From positions 9,910,632-9,974,631 of the forward strand of contig OX457057.1 in the NCBI GenBank assembly GCA_949752795.1: 64,000 nt of DNA. Reading direction: 5' to 3'. The DNA is from Hyperoodon ampullatus. Lineage: Eukaryota > Chordata > Mammalia > Artiodactyla > Ziphiidae. Made by a program: the position numbers and the translations under genes. The notes below the pieces were generated by a model that saw nothing but the letters and a program-made list of their open reading frames with translations, searched no databases and was not told the origin of the DNA. This document shows positions 43,257-53,082 of the stretch, piece after piece (the stretch's first letter is position 1; each line of letters begins with the position of its first letter).

Positions 43257-44315
43257 AAATATCATATTTCCCTATCCTGTGATTTTCTGTTTTTTCTTGG
43301 AAAACTTCTGGGGTCTGTTGGCAATCATAGGTGTACGGATGCTCAGAGAATTCACGCCTCAGTTGGAAGGCTAAGCCCTGTTGACCTACCAACAGTTTGG
43401 GGCTCACCCTGAGGTCCCAGTTTTGGCCAGACATTACCTTGCTGGCAGCTCACTTCACGCCCTGGACCTCAGATTCTTTGTTCGAGAAAGAAATTGTTTC
43501 TGAGGTTCCTGTGACACTGTAGGCACCCCGGGTCACTCCTGTATCTGGCTTTCATGCTGGGTTTTGTTTTTCTTGGACTTGGACTCCCACAGCCGCTGGA
43601 AAAGGAGAAGCTTGGCTGCATGTGGTTTCTGAAACCCAAGCCCCAACTCCCATCTGGGGGTCTTCGCACCCATTGCCCACTGCAGTTGTGGGAGAAGAGT
43701 TTTCTTCTCTTCCCGGTACAAATCCCCAGCTTCAGGTAAAATTGCCTGGCATCTTCCTACATGAGATAGGAACCCCACATGCCCCAGGGTCAGGTGGGGG
43801 GTGAGTGAAGGATTGCAGGAGGGGACCAGGGAGACCTGGAGGACACGGGACCCCACATCAGGGAAGCAGCTTCTGAGTTCATGCCAAGTGATGCCTTTTA
43901 GGAAGGTGACTTCAGTGTTACTACATTTTTCTTTTAGTATTTTTTCCCCCCAAGGGACATTGGAGAGTAAATTGTGATATAAAACTTGATTTTTAACCTC
44001 TGGCCATAAATTTTATTTGTTAGAACTTTGTCCCAAAAGATATGTGTGGGACATATTTGGCTTTTGGGGCGCCACCCGGTAGCCTCTGATATGGGAAAAC
44101 TGTTGAGCATGGCACTCTGACCTGACCTGCTGTGACCCTGATGACCTCAGAAGAGAAAGTGCCTTTGTAATTTTGGACCTGAGACCCACCTTGGTCAGTG
44201 GGCCTGGCTTTGAAATAGCTGGGGCTGGAATCACCCTTACACCCCCGCAATCCTGCAACACCAGGTGTAAAATATATATTCCATGGGAGACATTGCCCAA
44301 TAGCTCTTGAATGAA
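43257..44315. other. Unassigned intergenic sequence
   Basis: I see no gene or firm repeat. Open frames on both strands here (43533-43856, 44013-44300) show no family resemblance. Confidence 0.4.
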
Positions 44316-44405
44316 TATATATATATATGATTTTATATATGATTGATCTATTATATATGATTGATCTCTATATATGATCTATTTATATATGATTTTATAT
44401 AAATA
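44316..44405. repeat. AT-rich satellite-like tract
   Basis: Irregular repeats of 'atatatgatt', 'gattgatct' and 'tttatat' units about 20-30 bp apart. Confidence 0.8.
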
Positions 44406-44639
44406 GAATTCTATTGCATGTGCTATTCTGTACTTGATATTTCTTTTCACTCAATGATGTAATCATCTCAAAACATACATGGTCCACCAGGTTCCTTACT
44501 TTCTTTTTCCATACCTGCTCCTTTCGTGCTCCTCCCAATCTCAGGAAATCACAATCAAGCTCTAGGGGGTTCCTGGAAACCTACCTTACCCTGTTGCCTC
44601 ACATTCACTTTAAGATCAAAATATTGCTGATTCTGCCTC
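44406..44639. other. Unassigned intergenic sequence
   Basis: Possible old antisense L1 scrap ('ttcttttcactcaatgatgt'); otherwise nothing. Confidence 0.35.
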
Positions 44640-44960
44640 CAGGACATCCTCAAACCTGTCCCCTGGGCCACTCAAGTGCAAGCCAGGATCCCCTGCCAAG
44701 AGCAACAAAGTGTCTTCTGCTGGTATCCTGCTTCCTAACCTCTCAACGTTGTCCAACAGCAAACAGGGAGACTGGGAAATATGCATCAGGTCATGTCACA
44801 ACCCTACTCACAAACTTTAGGTGGTCCCTTTGCAATCCCCTGCCTGGGTGGTCTCACTCCACCTCCCCAGCCTCCTCTCCCTGGCTTCCCCAAAGTTCAA
44901 GGCAATGCAAGTTATCTCACCTTCCTCTAGGGATCCTGCACAGAAGCCGATTCTGGGCCC
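44640..44960 (+). mobile_element. L2 LINE fragment, sense
   Basis: 'tcacaaccctactcacaaac', 'ggtccctttgcaatcccctg', 'ccagcctcctctccctggct' in the sense L2 order. Diverged; the plus-strand open frame 44594-44977 is a shadow. Confidence 0.5.
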
Positions 44961-46024
44961 ACAGTGCTCCCTGGTAGCTGGAGATGCAAGATCCTCTGGA
45001 CAGCTGGGCAAGGGGTGAGGCCTGGTGGAAGCCCTGTGGAAGGACAGGACCCTGGATTTGAAAAAAAGTCTTAGAAGAGGAAAAGCTTAGGAGAAGATCA
45101 AGAGTGTTAAACTTATAGAGGAAAGTCTAATTGAGTCCCCTCTGGGATGGCCCTGCTTCCTAGGTTATAGAAATGGAGTTGGGACAAGAATGCAGGTGAC
45201 CTCAGGATGGGCCTAAAGCTGGACTCCAGAACCTCCCATCAGACCTTTGGCCACGTCTGTGCAGGAGGAGGAGCTATGCAACCTGGGTCGTGGACCCTGA
45301 GTCTTCTCCTTCCTGCAGGTTCCTCTCTTCTGTGGGCAGAGGCCAGGTGTGAGGGGCTCCTGGAGAGAGAGGTGGCATCAGAGCTACACAGGGGGTCAGT
45401 GACAGTAACAGGAGTGGGAGATGGGAGTTTGAGGTGACTCAGCCCTGAGGACAATCTTGCAGCGTCCCAGCCCTCCCCAAGTTTCTACTTTTCCAAGATG
45501 AAGAGTTGTGTCCTGAGAACATGGGTGGGGAGAGTTTGGAGGTGGCCTCTGTGACTGTTCACAGTGAGAACCAGGGGTGCTGGGGAGGATATTCCAGTTA
45601 TAGAGACAAGGGCTTGCGCTTCTATTCAAACATTCAGGGGACATCATTTACTTCTCAAGATCCCTGTGACTTTTGTTGACTTTTATTATTTATTTATTTA
45701 GTGGTGTTCTAGGTGACAGTGGGTTTTCCAAGAGTAAAGCACAGTAATGAAATGGCAGCACAGATGACCAGTTCAGCCACTGCTGGGCTGGGTGTGCAGC
45801 TCAACATCAGAGCCAGGGGATGGCACAAAATCTCTTGGGCCCCACCCTTCAGGAGAAGCTACTCTCCACCCCAGACCCCAAGTTCTCTGCCTGGTTTGCC
45901 TTATCCTACAGAAAACATACTTCAGGTTTACCTGCATACTGTATTTCTTTACACTCTGCCTATTTGCAGGGGACTGCATGTTTCTGACCTCACAATTCAT
46001 ACTAAATATCTTTCTGGCAAAACA
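44961..46024. other. Unassigned intergenic sequence
   Basis: Nothing recognisable except a short (TTTA)n run near 45687. Confidence 0.4.
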
Positions 46025-46605
46025 GTCATGCAGATGGCCAACAGGTACTGAAACGATCAACATCGCTAATCAGAGAAATGCAAATAAAAAACACAAGGAG
46101 ACATCACTTCACACCCTTTAGAATGGCTGTCATCAGACGTACAAGAGATAACAAGTGTTGAGGAAGGTGTGGAGAAAAGGGAACCCTTGTGCACTGCTGT
46201 TGGGAATGTAAGCTGGTGCAGCCACTGTGGCAAACAGTATGGAGGTTCCTCAAGAAAGTAAAAATAGAACTACCGTAAGATCCAGCAATTCTAATTCTGG
46301 GGTAAATGTTGAAGGAAATGAAACCATGTCCTCAAAAAGATATCTGCAGCCCAAAGTTCACTGCAGCATTATTTACAATAGGCAAGACATGGAAAAAACC
46401 TAAGTGTCCCTCAATGGATGACGGAGAAAATGTGATATATCTATACAGAAATATGTATATATACATATATATGTATGTATGTACACATATATATAAATAT
46501 ATATGTATATATATTATACCATAAAAAGAAGGAAATCCTACCATATTCCAGAAAAAGAATGGGCTTTGAGGGCATTATGATCAATGAAATATATCAGAGA
46601 AAGAT
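46025..46605 (+). mobile_element. L1 ORF2 3' fragment, sense, left of a SINE
   Basis: 'atggccaacaggtactgaaa', 'tggctgtcatcagacgtaca', 'acactgcagcattatttaca'-type phrases; carries a (TA)n expansion at 46440-46520. The SINE at 46618 splits it and it ends near 46955 at 'ttatatatggaatctaaaaa'. Confidence 0.8.
46440..46520. repeat. (TA/TG)n microsatellite at duplication edge
   Basis: 'tatatatacatatatatgta' and similar. A counterpart sits at 60405-60465. It marks where homology between the two duplicated flanks begins. Confidence 0.85.
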
Positions 46606-46617
46606 AAATACTGTATG

Positions 46618-46909
46618 GGACTTCCCCGGTGGTGCAGCGGTAAATCCGCCTGCCAATGCAGGGGACATGGGTTCGAGCCCTGGTTGGGGAAGACCCACAT
46701 GCTGCGGAGCAATTAAGCCTGTGCTCCAGAATTACTGAGCCTGCGCCTAGAGCCCGTGCTCTGCAACAAGAGATGCCACTGCGATGGGAAGCCCGCACAC
46801 CACAATGAAGAGTAGCCCCCGCTCGCCGCAACTAGAGAAAGCTCGTGCGCAGCAATGAAGACCCAACAGAGCCAAAAATAAATAAATACATTTATTAAAA
46901 AAAAGAGAG
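46618..46909 (+). mobile_element. CHR-1-type (long) SINE, sense, 12-bp TSD; absent from copy B
   Basis: tRNA-like head with intact B-box ggttcgagccc at 46670-46680, body 'gccgcaactagagaaagctc', (AAAT)n tail. Perfect repeat aaatactgtatg at 46606-46617 and 46910-46921. The paralogous site near 60546-60557 has no insertion. Confidence 0.96.
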
Positions 46910-46955
46910 AAATACTGTATGTTCTCACTTATATATGGAATCTAAAAAAAGTCAA

Positions 46956-48261
46956 CTCGTCTTTTTTCTTTCTTCAATGAGAGCTTCTTTAACTGTCTCT
47001 TTATTTCTCCAATTCACTGTATGATTGCTCTTGATTTTCTAAAAAGATGATGCCTTTATTTTCATCACTGGTCATGGAAAAGAATCTGATAATAGAAAAA
47101 GCTCAATAAAATACATAAAAGTTGAGTGGAAATATAAAGAGAATTCCTAGAACTTTATGATCACTGGTGCTTTCATCCTAATGATCACCTTCCGGACATC
47201 TCCGCCTGCTGATTGAAGATGATCACAAATACGAATTACATCATTCTGTTACTACCCAGTTTCATTTGCCCCATGGTCAGCAAGCCAAAGGCCAAGATTC
47301 TGAGGTTTGCATTTGGGAGAGGCCTTATTTACAAGGGAGCCAAGAAAGGAGACAGGAGAACACGTCTGAGATTTTCCTCTTCAAAGGCAAAGAAGCAGGG
47401 ATATTTATGGGTGAACAGTATAGGGAGGTAGAGGTGCAGGGAAAGTTGATTCAAGGCAGGAAAATGGTGAGGTAATAGATGCTCTGTGCACGCTTGTCTG
47501 AGTTACATGCTTTTTCATGGAATACATGTTCAGAAGATGCTTGCATTAGCATGATCTGAGGATGGCGTTTTTGGCTTTCTCATGTAAAAATGTCATACAC
47601 TGTACACTCAAGCAGGTCCAGTTGAATGGTCGCTGGTATTGACTGGTTTGAACTGGGCAAGACTAGATCCATGACCTGAAAAAAACAACTTAAAAATTAT
47701 TGATATAGTGAACCATATGTCAGAGGTGTTATCTTTAGAGGGTGGTTACAAGAATCTTGTAATATATTGTCTAAGATAGGGGAAGCTTACAGGGTATGCA
47801 ATTCCCAGGAACAATGAAGGCGAGCTTGACAGGTGAAGACAGGTTACAAGAGGAGGGTTTTAAACAAGCTGTTCCCTTCTCTGCTGTTCTGTGAGACAAA
47901 CTAAAGTTAACAGTTTCTGTTAACCCTATGACTTGGGTTTCAATTCCACAAGGATGGAACCCATGTAACCTTTACTTCCTAAACTCCACCTAGGCCTAGT
48001 GGAATCCCAGGAATATAATAATCATTTGTAAGACATGACCTGAAATAATGAATGAAAGGGTGATTGTTATAAGCATAGGAAATTTTATACAAGGACAGAT
48101 TACATGATAAAGTCAATCATGTGACCTGTATGTATTTTACTTTAACCTACTATGTTCAGTACCGCCTTCTTATTGTCTTTTGTATGACTTGTTCAAAAAA
48201 AAAAATCATGAGCCTACAAAGACATTAGCCTCCTGTACACTGTTTCTATCCCATGCACCTG
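46956..48261. other. Copy A non-coding sequence, possibly LTR-related
   Basis: Matches 60590-62115 of copy B apart from that copy's SINE. I cannot name it. Open frames such as 47213-47431 are not conserved in copy B, which argues against coding. Confidence 0.5.
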
Positions 48262-48650
48262 TGTTTTAGTTGATTCAGGCTATTATAACAGAATATCATA
48301 GACCGGGTGGCATAAACAAAGAAAATTTATTTCTTACAATTCTGGAGCCTGGAAACCCTAGATTATGGAGGCAGCATGGTCGGGTTGTGGAGGGAGCTAG
48401 CTTCCTAGTTTCCTCACATGGTGGGGTGTGGGGGAGCTCAGGTCTCTTCATTCCCTTCTAAGGGCACTAAACCTATCATGGGGCTCCATCTCCATGACGT
48501 CCTCCAAACCTAGTTACCTTCTAAGGGACCACCTCAAAATGTCATCACACTGGGGATTAAAGCTTCAAGATATGAATCTGTGTGGTGTGTGTGGCGGGGG
48601 GCATGGCCGGTGGAGTAGGGGACGGAGAACAAACATTCAGTCCATAGCAA
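48262..48650 (-). mobile_element. MLT1-like (ERVL-MaLR) LTR, antisense, copy A
   Basis: Antisense MLT1 phrases: 'accgggtggcataaacaaag', 'ttcttacaattctggagcct', 'tcatcacactggggattaaa', 'aacattcagtccatagc'. Duplicated with its flanks at 62116-62490. Confidence 0.75.
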
Positions 48651-50161
48651 CCCATCACCGTAAAGAGAACAAGACCCCAGTGGACCAATCAGCATTCCAG
48701 CGGCCATCCTCCTCTGGAGGCCACCCTCAAGCCTCCTGTAAACTGCCCAGGCTATGGGGACTCCTGTGTCTCTCCAGCTCTGTGGGTCTCCAACACGACT
48801 GCTCTGTCCAGGCCAAGATGCAGGTTGTGTTCTCTCCCTTCTTGCTCCTTTGTCCACTGACAACATTATCTCCAGACACCCATGACAGTGGGTGTGAGAC
48901 TGTTAATCAGGTCATGGAAATCTTTCAAAGATCCCCTCTTCATTCCAACTCCCACGTGACCTGCCTGTGCTCTCCCTGCCCAGCATCAGCGACTTTCACC
49001 TGTTCTCAAGTTGGCCATACACTTCACTAACTCAGCATTTGCACAGTCCACCCAGTGCCCCAACTCAGTCCCCTCAAATGAAAACGTTCTTTGTTTGACC
49101 AAAATTTATTCAGGCTCCTGAATCCTCTCCTGAGATTGTCTGTGTACTTACTTGTAAAATCTAGTTTCAATAAGAAGCATAAGTCAGTTCAGCAAGAATC
49201 CCCATGCTTGATATCTGATGACCCCAAAAATCTGATCAAATTTCCTCACTGCCCACTACTGATATCAGATCATGCTGGGCTGCCTTTAGCGAGAAATCTG
49301 TTACATTGGTTCAGCCAGAATCCCTCCCAGACTTTATTAATTTATCAGCCAGTAACCCCCTTGCTTTTTGGATGTGAATCCCTATTCCTATCTGTTGAAG
49401 TTTGAATGAAGCCAAGTCACATGCTGGGGTATCTTTTCCTCTATTGTCATAGTCCTGAATAAAATTTGCCTTCACCATGTAAACTTGTGTCTGTCTCTGA
49501 TTTCCTTCTGACACATCTCCCTCAACAGATTACTGCTCAGGCAGGAAACCTCCTTCTGATTATCCCACAAATGCCCACAAATCCGACAATTACCCACTTG
49601 GAGTCTAGCCACTTTTGTTATTTTCCATATCAACCCTCGAGCTTTTTTCAGAGAATTAGTTTCAACTTCTCACTTTAAAACAATGGTCTTTTTGGACCTC
49701 ATAGAAACTGCCATCCTGTAGAAACATCCCCAGCTTAAACTCTGCAATTTCCGCATTTCCACTAACATCATGTGAAGGCTCTCTGTTAGTCCTTTGCAAC
49801 ATTTAGGTTGTCTGACAATTTGAGGGGTCCTTCTGATCCTGTCACCTAATTATTCACTGCACAGAAATGGGAAGATTCCTCTACCTGGAAGAAACCTTGA
49901 TTCACCAGCCTAAAAATGCGGAAAATAACAGTGATGTTTAGATTTTCTGTGAAGGTGATCTGAGGTAGTGAATAAAAAGTGTCCACCCCATTCTTACCCA
50001 GTTTTTGTTCAATAAACAGAGATGTTTATGATTATCATTGGTACTAATCTCACTCTACCGCAGGTCTTTAATAAAAGGGATGGTTGGCCTGGAAGTTAAA
50101 ATGCCTATTGAGTAGAAACCAATTTAACCCTATTTTATGCAAAGGCCTTTTATACCCATGG
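48651..50161. other. Copy A non-coding sequence with possible LTR-like part
   Basis: Includes the highly identical tract 48643-48811 and a stretch (49080-49510) with 'gtcctgaataaaatttgcct', reminiscent of an LTR polyA region. No viral coding sequence and no host gene is open. Confidence 0.45.
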
Positions 50162-51670
50162 CAGAAATGTGGTGAAAGGAATCTTCTGGAACATGAGCCA
50201 GAGGGAAAACACCCTTAAAGAGTCCTTGACTTGGTGGCCAGTGCTATATAAGAATTGTTTGGGCATCAAATAGATGGGGTGGGAGAGAGGCATGGAAAAT
50301 TCTTAGAGATGGAGAAAGGGTCTCCCTTTATTTGTGAACTTAAACTTCAAAAGAATCTCTGTGTGATGCAGCCCAGGTAGGAGTCATCCCTGAATGTGGT
50401 AGAACCTTAAACACCAAATAGAAGAGCAAAAAATTTCTCTCTTTATGAAGAGAAAAGAATTTTATTTCTGTGCCTAATGGTGTCTCCTTGTTCAGAATCT
50501 GTCTTGAACTTAGCTAAGTTTGAGAAAACAGTAATTATCTAAATACATTTGCAAAGTGGCCAATGGGATTATGGTTTGGCTTCCAATACCCAGGAAAATG
50601 TCTGGGGCTATTTGCCATCTGGAAAGTGTCCTCAGTGAGAAAAAAACTTAAAGAAAACCGCTCCTGGTAGCACCTGCCCCTGGATGACCGTGTTATTTGC
50701 TACTGAGCCACGTTTATTTCTTCCCTGGCTCCAAGTTCCCAAAGAGCCCACAGTGCCCACCCTCAGGGACTCTCAGTCCTGGAAATGTCTGATCCCAGGA
50801 CTTAATCTCTTCCTCTTCTCACATTCTTAGATTTAGTCTTTTCATGGTGTTTGCTGTGCTGATCCCAACTTTCTAGGAGGAAACACCCTCAAAGGTGACA
50901 CTGTTTCCTCTGAGCTACTCTCTTTTTTATTTTTTTTTTGAGCTACTCTCTTTTACTTTCCAAATATCACCCAGATAAATGTCTTTAAATCTCCATCCTC
51001 CTTAGGAGAATAAGAACTCTTTATTTTCAATTGCTGCAGTCATTCAGTGGTCTCTTCAGGAATGCTCAGCTCCAAGAGGTGAAGCCCCCACCCTTACTCC
51101 TCACTGTGATCTTGATATGCCCACCTTCACAGAAGGCTTGGCTTAAGGCTGGAAAACCAGCCACATCCACAAAAGCTCTTCCCTTGCTCCCTGAATAGGC
51201 TCATCATCTCGTATCTTTGCTACATAACATCCAAGTGACAAGTTGATACAGAAACGCGTTTATTTTGTTTACTTTGGGAACAATACCACTGTCTTAATGA
51301 AGCTGTTTTAATTCAGAGACATTTCGATAGCTTTGATATGGCCAAAGATCTCCCAATAATGATGGTTTCTTGTTTTTTTCTTGTCTGATGTCAGGAAGCA
51401 ATAATCCCTTTCCTATTTGACCCCCAGGAATATAACTGGCTGTATTGGTAGAATTCAGTCAATGTTTGTGGAGTGAATCCATGAATGGGTCCTTGATTCC
51501 CCCTCCATCTTTCTTTCTGTTTCCTGAATTGTTATCTGATTCAATCAAGTAATCTGGAGAAGAATGAAGATCTAACCAGGATCAATCCAATGGGCAGTAT
51601 GGAATATAATCAAGGATCCTTTTCTGATTGAGTTAGTAGCTGGCCAGAGGGATGATGGGATTAGAAAGGT
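50162..51670. other. Unassigned sequence upstream of the PRAME promoter
   Basis: No gene or confident repeat. Presumed continuation of the duplicated unit, whose second copy would lie beyond the window. Confidence 0.4.
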
Positions 51671-51671
51671 G

Positions 51672-51679
51672 TATAAAAG
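51672..51679 (+). promoter_or_regulatory. TATA box of the PRAME-family gene
   Basis: tataaaag, about 105 bases before a consensus splice donor and 1.1 kb before the start codon. A start site about 25-30 bases downstream would give a short non-coding first exon, as expected for PRAME-family genes. Confidence 0.55.
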
Positions 51680-51702
51680 CCTCAGCCTCTGAAGAAGGAA
51701 TG

Positions 51703-51784
51703 CAGAATCTTCTGGCTCCAGAGTAACTGGCTGGGGTCTCCAAATGGTCTGAGGTCTGAGCACCCCGTCAACCCCATCATAACA
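51703..51784 (+). other. Candidate non-coding exon 1 of the PRAME-family gene
   Basis: Bounded on the right by the consensus donor gtaagt at 51785-51790; left end inferred from TATA spacing. It would splice to an acceptor at 52762 (ctggcag) or 52771 (ttccacag) just before the coding start. There is no ATG-led frame of note. Confidence 0.45.
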
Positions 51785-52016
51785 GTAAGTTACCAACCTC
51801 AACTAAGGACATCCTCTTCTTACCCATCGTTAGCTGATCTTGAAGGGTAGCATGGATCTCTGGATGGCACAGAGAGTTCTTGAAAAATCATTTTTTTCAG
51901 ATGAACACATTTCAGGTTTTGGTTTTGCCTCTCAGTGTAGTTTTGCCTAAATCTCAAATATTCTGATTTGTTCTTTGGCTTATTTCAGTTTTAAATGTCC
52001 CCACCAAGCAGATATT

Positions 52017-52211
52017 ATTTTTAAAAATATTTATTTATTTATTTATTTATTTGGCTGAGCCAGGTCTTAGTTGCAGCACGTGGAACCTTCGTTGCGGTAT
52101 GCGGGATCTTTAGTTGCAGCATGTGGGATCTAGTTCTCTGATCAGGGATTGAACCCTGGCCCCCTGTATTGGGAGCACAGTCTTAACCACTGGACCACCA
52201 GGGAAGTCCCT
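52017..52211 (-). mobile_element. tRNA-derived SINE, antisense, 12-bp TSD
   Basis: (ATTT)n tail, 'ggtcttagttgcagcacgtg', 'accactggaccaccagggaa'. Perfect repeat 'caagcagatatt' at 52005-52016 and 52212-52223. In the first intron of the PRAME-family gene if the 51.7-kb exon is real. Confidence 0.93.
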
Positions 52212-52795
52212 CAAGCAGATATTCTTAATAAAAAATATCTGTTTGGAATGATATTTCTTAAAATTTAAATTTAAAATATATATTTTGTGGACAAATAGCA
52301 TTCATTGTAGGAGTATCTCCTTAATCTTTACCAGCCAAGTTAACTGAGGTAACTGAGGATGTAGGCTGTGTTGGTCCACATGACACTCCTCTTCCCATAG
52401 ATTTAGGGCTCTAAGTCATGGTCTGAAAGTCTTTCCCAAGTACAGATTGGAGTCAGCTTTCAGGCTCCTTGGTACCCACTTCCCAGTAGGACAGGAATTA
52501 AGCAAAGCAGTGGATGGAACTGAATGAGCTAGTGGTTGCCTTTCCTCCTCATTGGTACTTGTGAGATGCTTGTTCTGGATCCAGTAGGGAACATGTTATA
52601 GTTTTCTGCCCCCTGAGTCCACAGTGTAATATGGGCTAATTGAGGCACTTCCGCCTCTGCCAGAGCAGTGACCTTGGCCTGAGTAGGTACTTCTGAAGGT
52701 TTGGGAGACAGTCTGAGGTGTGCTCCTGCTTGGCCTGAAATCGATGCTTTGTTCCCTGGCAGTTTCCACAGGATTCCTTTTGGAGCAGAGTCAGG

Positions 52796-53082
52796 ATGAG
52801 TGTCCAGACCCCACCCAGACTCCTGGACCTGGCGGGAACGAGCCTGCTGAGGGATGAGGCCTCAGCCATTTCTGCTGTGGAAGATCTGCCCACTGAGCTC
52901 TTCCCACCACTGTTCATGGAGGCCTTCCATGGGAGACACATCGAGACCCTGAAGGCCATGGTGCAAGCCTGGCCCTTTGTCCGCCTGCCTCTGGGGGACC
53001 TGATAGACATGCCTCATGTGGGGCCCTTACAAGCAGTGCTGGAAGCACTTGATGTCCTACTTGCCCAGAAGGTTCGCCCTAG
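52796..53082 (+). CDS. PRAMEF12-like: PRAME-family coding exon 1
   Basis: Start ATG in context 'tcaggatga' with A at -3. 95 codons plus two bases (phase 2), donor gtgagt at 53083. Confidence 0.92.

Larger units (their letters stand above)
46445..50161. repeat. Segmental duplication, copy A (upstream of PRAME gene)
   Basis: Collinear with 60405-64000. Anchors: 'gtgctttcatc' at 47167 vs 61026; 'cctgaaaaaaacaactt' near 47676 vs 61519; 'tccatagcaacccatcaccg' at 48641 vs 62481; 'ccaatttaaccctatttt' near 50119 vs 63958. The offset is 13,838-13,860 bp, shifting with small indels and one SINE in each copy. Most of it is non-coding; it holds an L1 end, an MLT1 LTR and possible LTR-like sequence further on. 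The other copy runs off the window end. Confidence 0.95.

Noticed and set aside
46618..46909. tRNA-like head with an intact B box, possible tRNA gene
   Set aside because: It is the tRNA-derived head of a SINE; the A-box and cloverleaf are degenerate and it is followed by SINE body and A-rich tail.
47213..47431. 72-codon open frame with a hydrophobic start
   Set aside because: Not preserved in the paralogous copy near 61080-61300, as would be expected of a coding gene duplicated with the region.
48534..48866. Open frames conserved in both duplicate copies (also 62482-62706)
   Set aside because: Conservation here reflects the highly identical tract; the frames are LTR-overlapping, antisense to each other and lack start or splice support.
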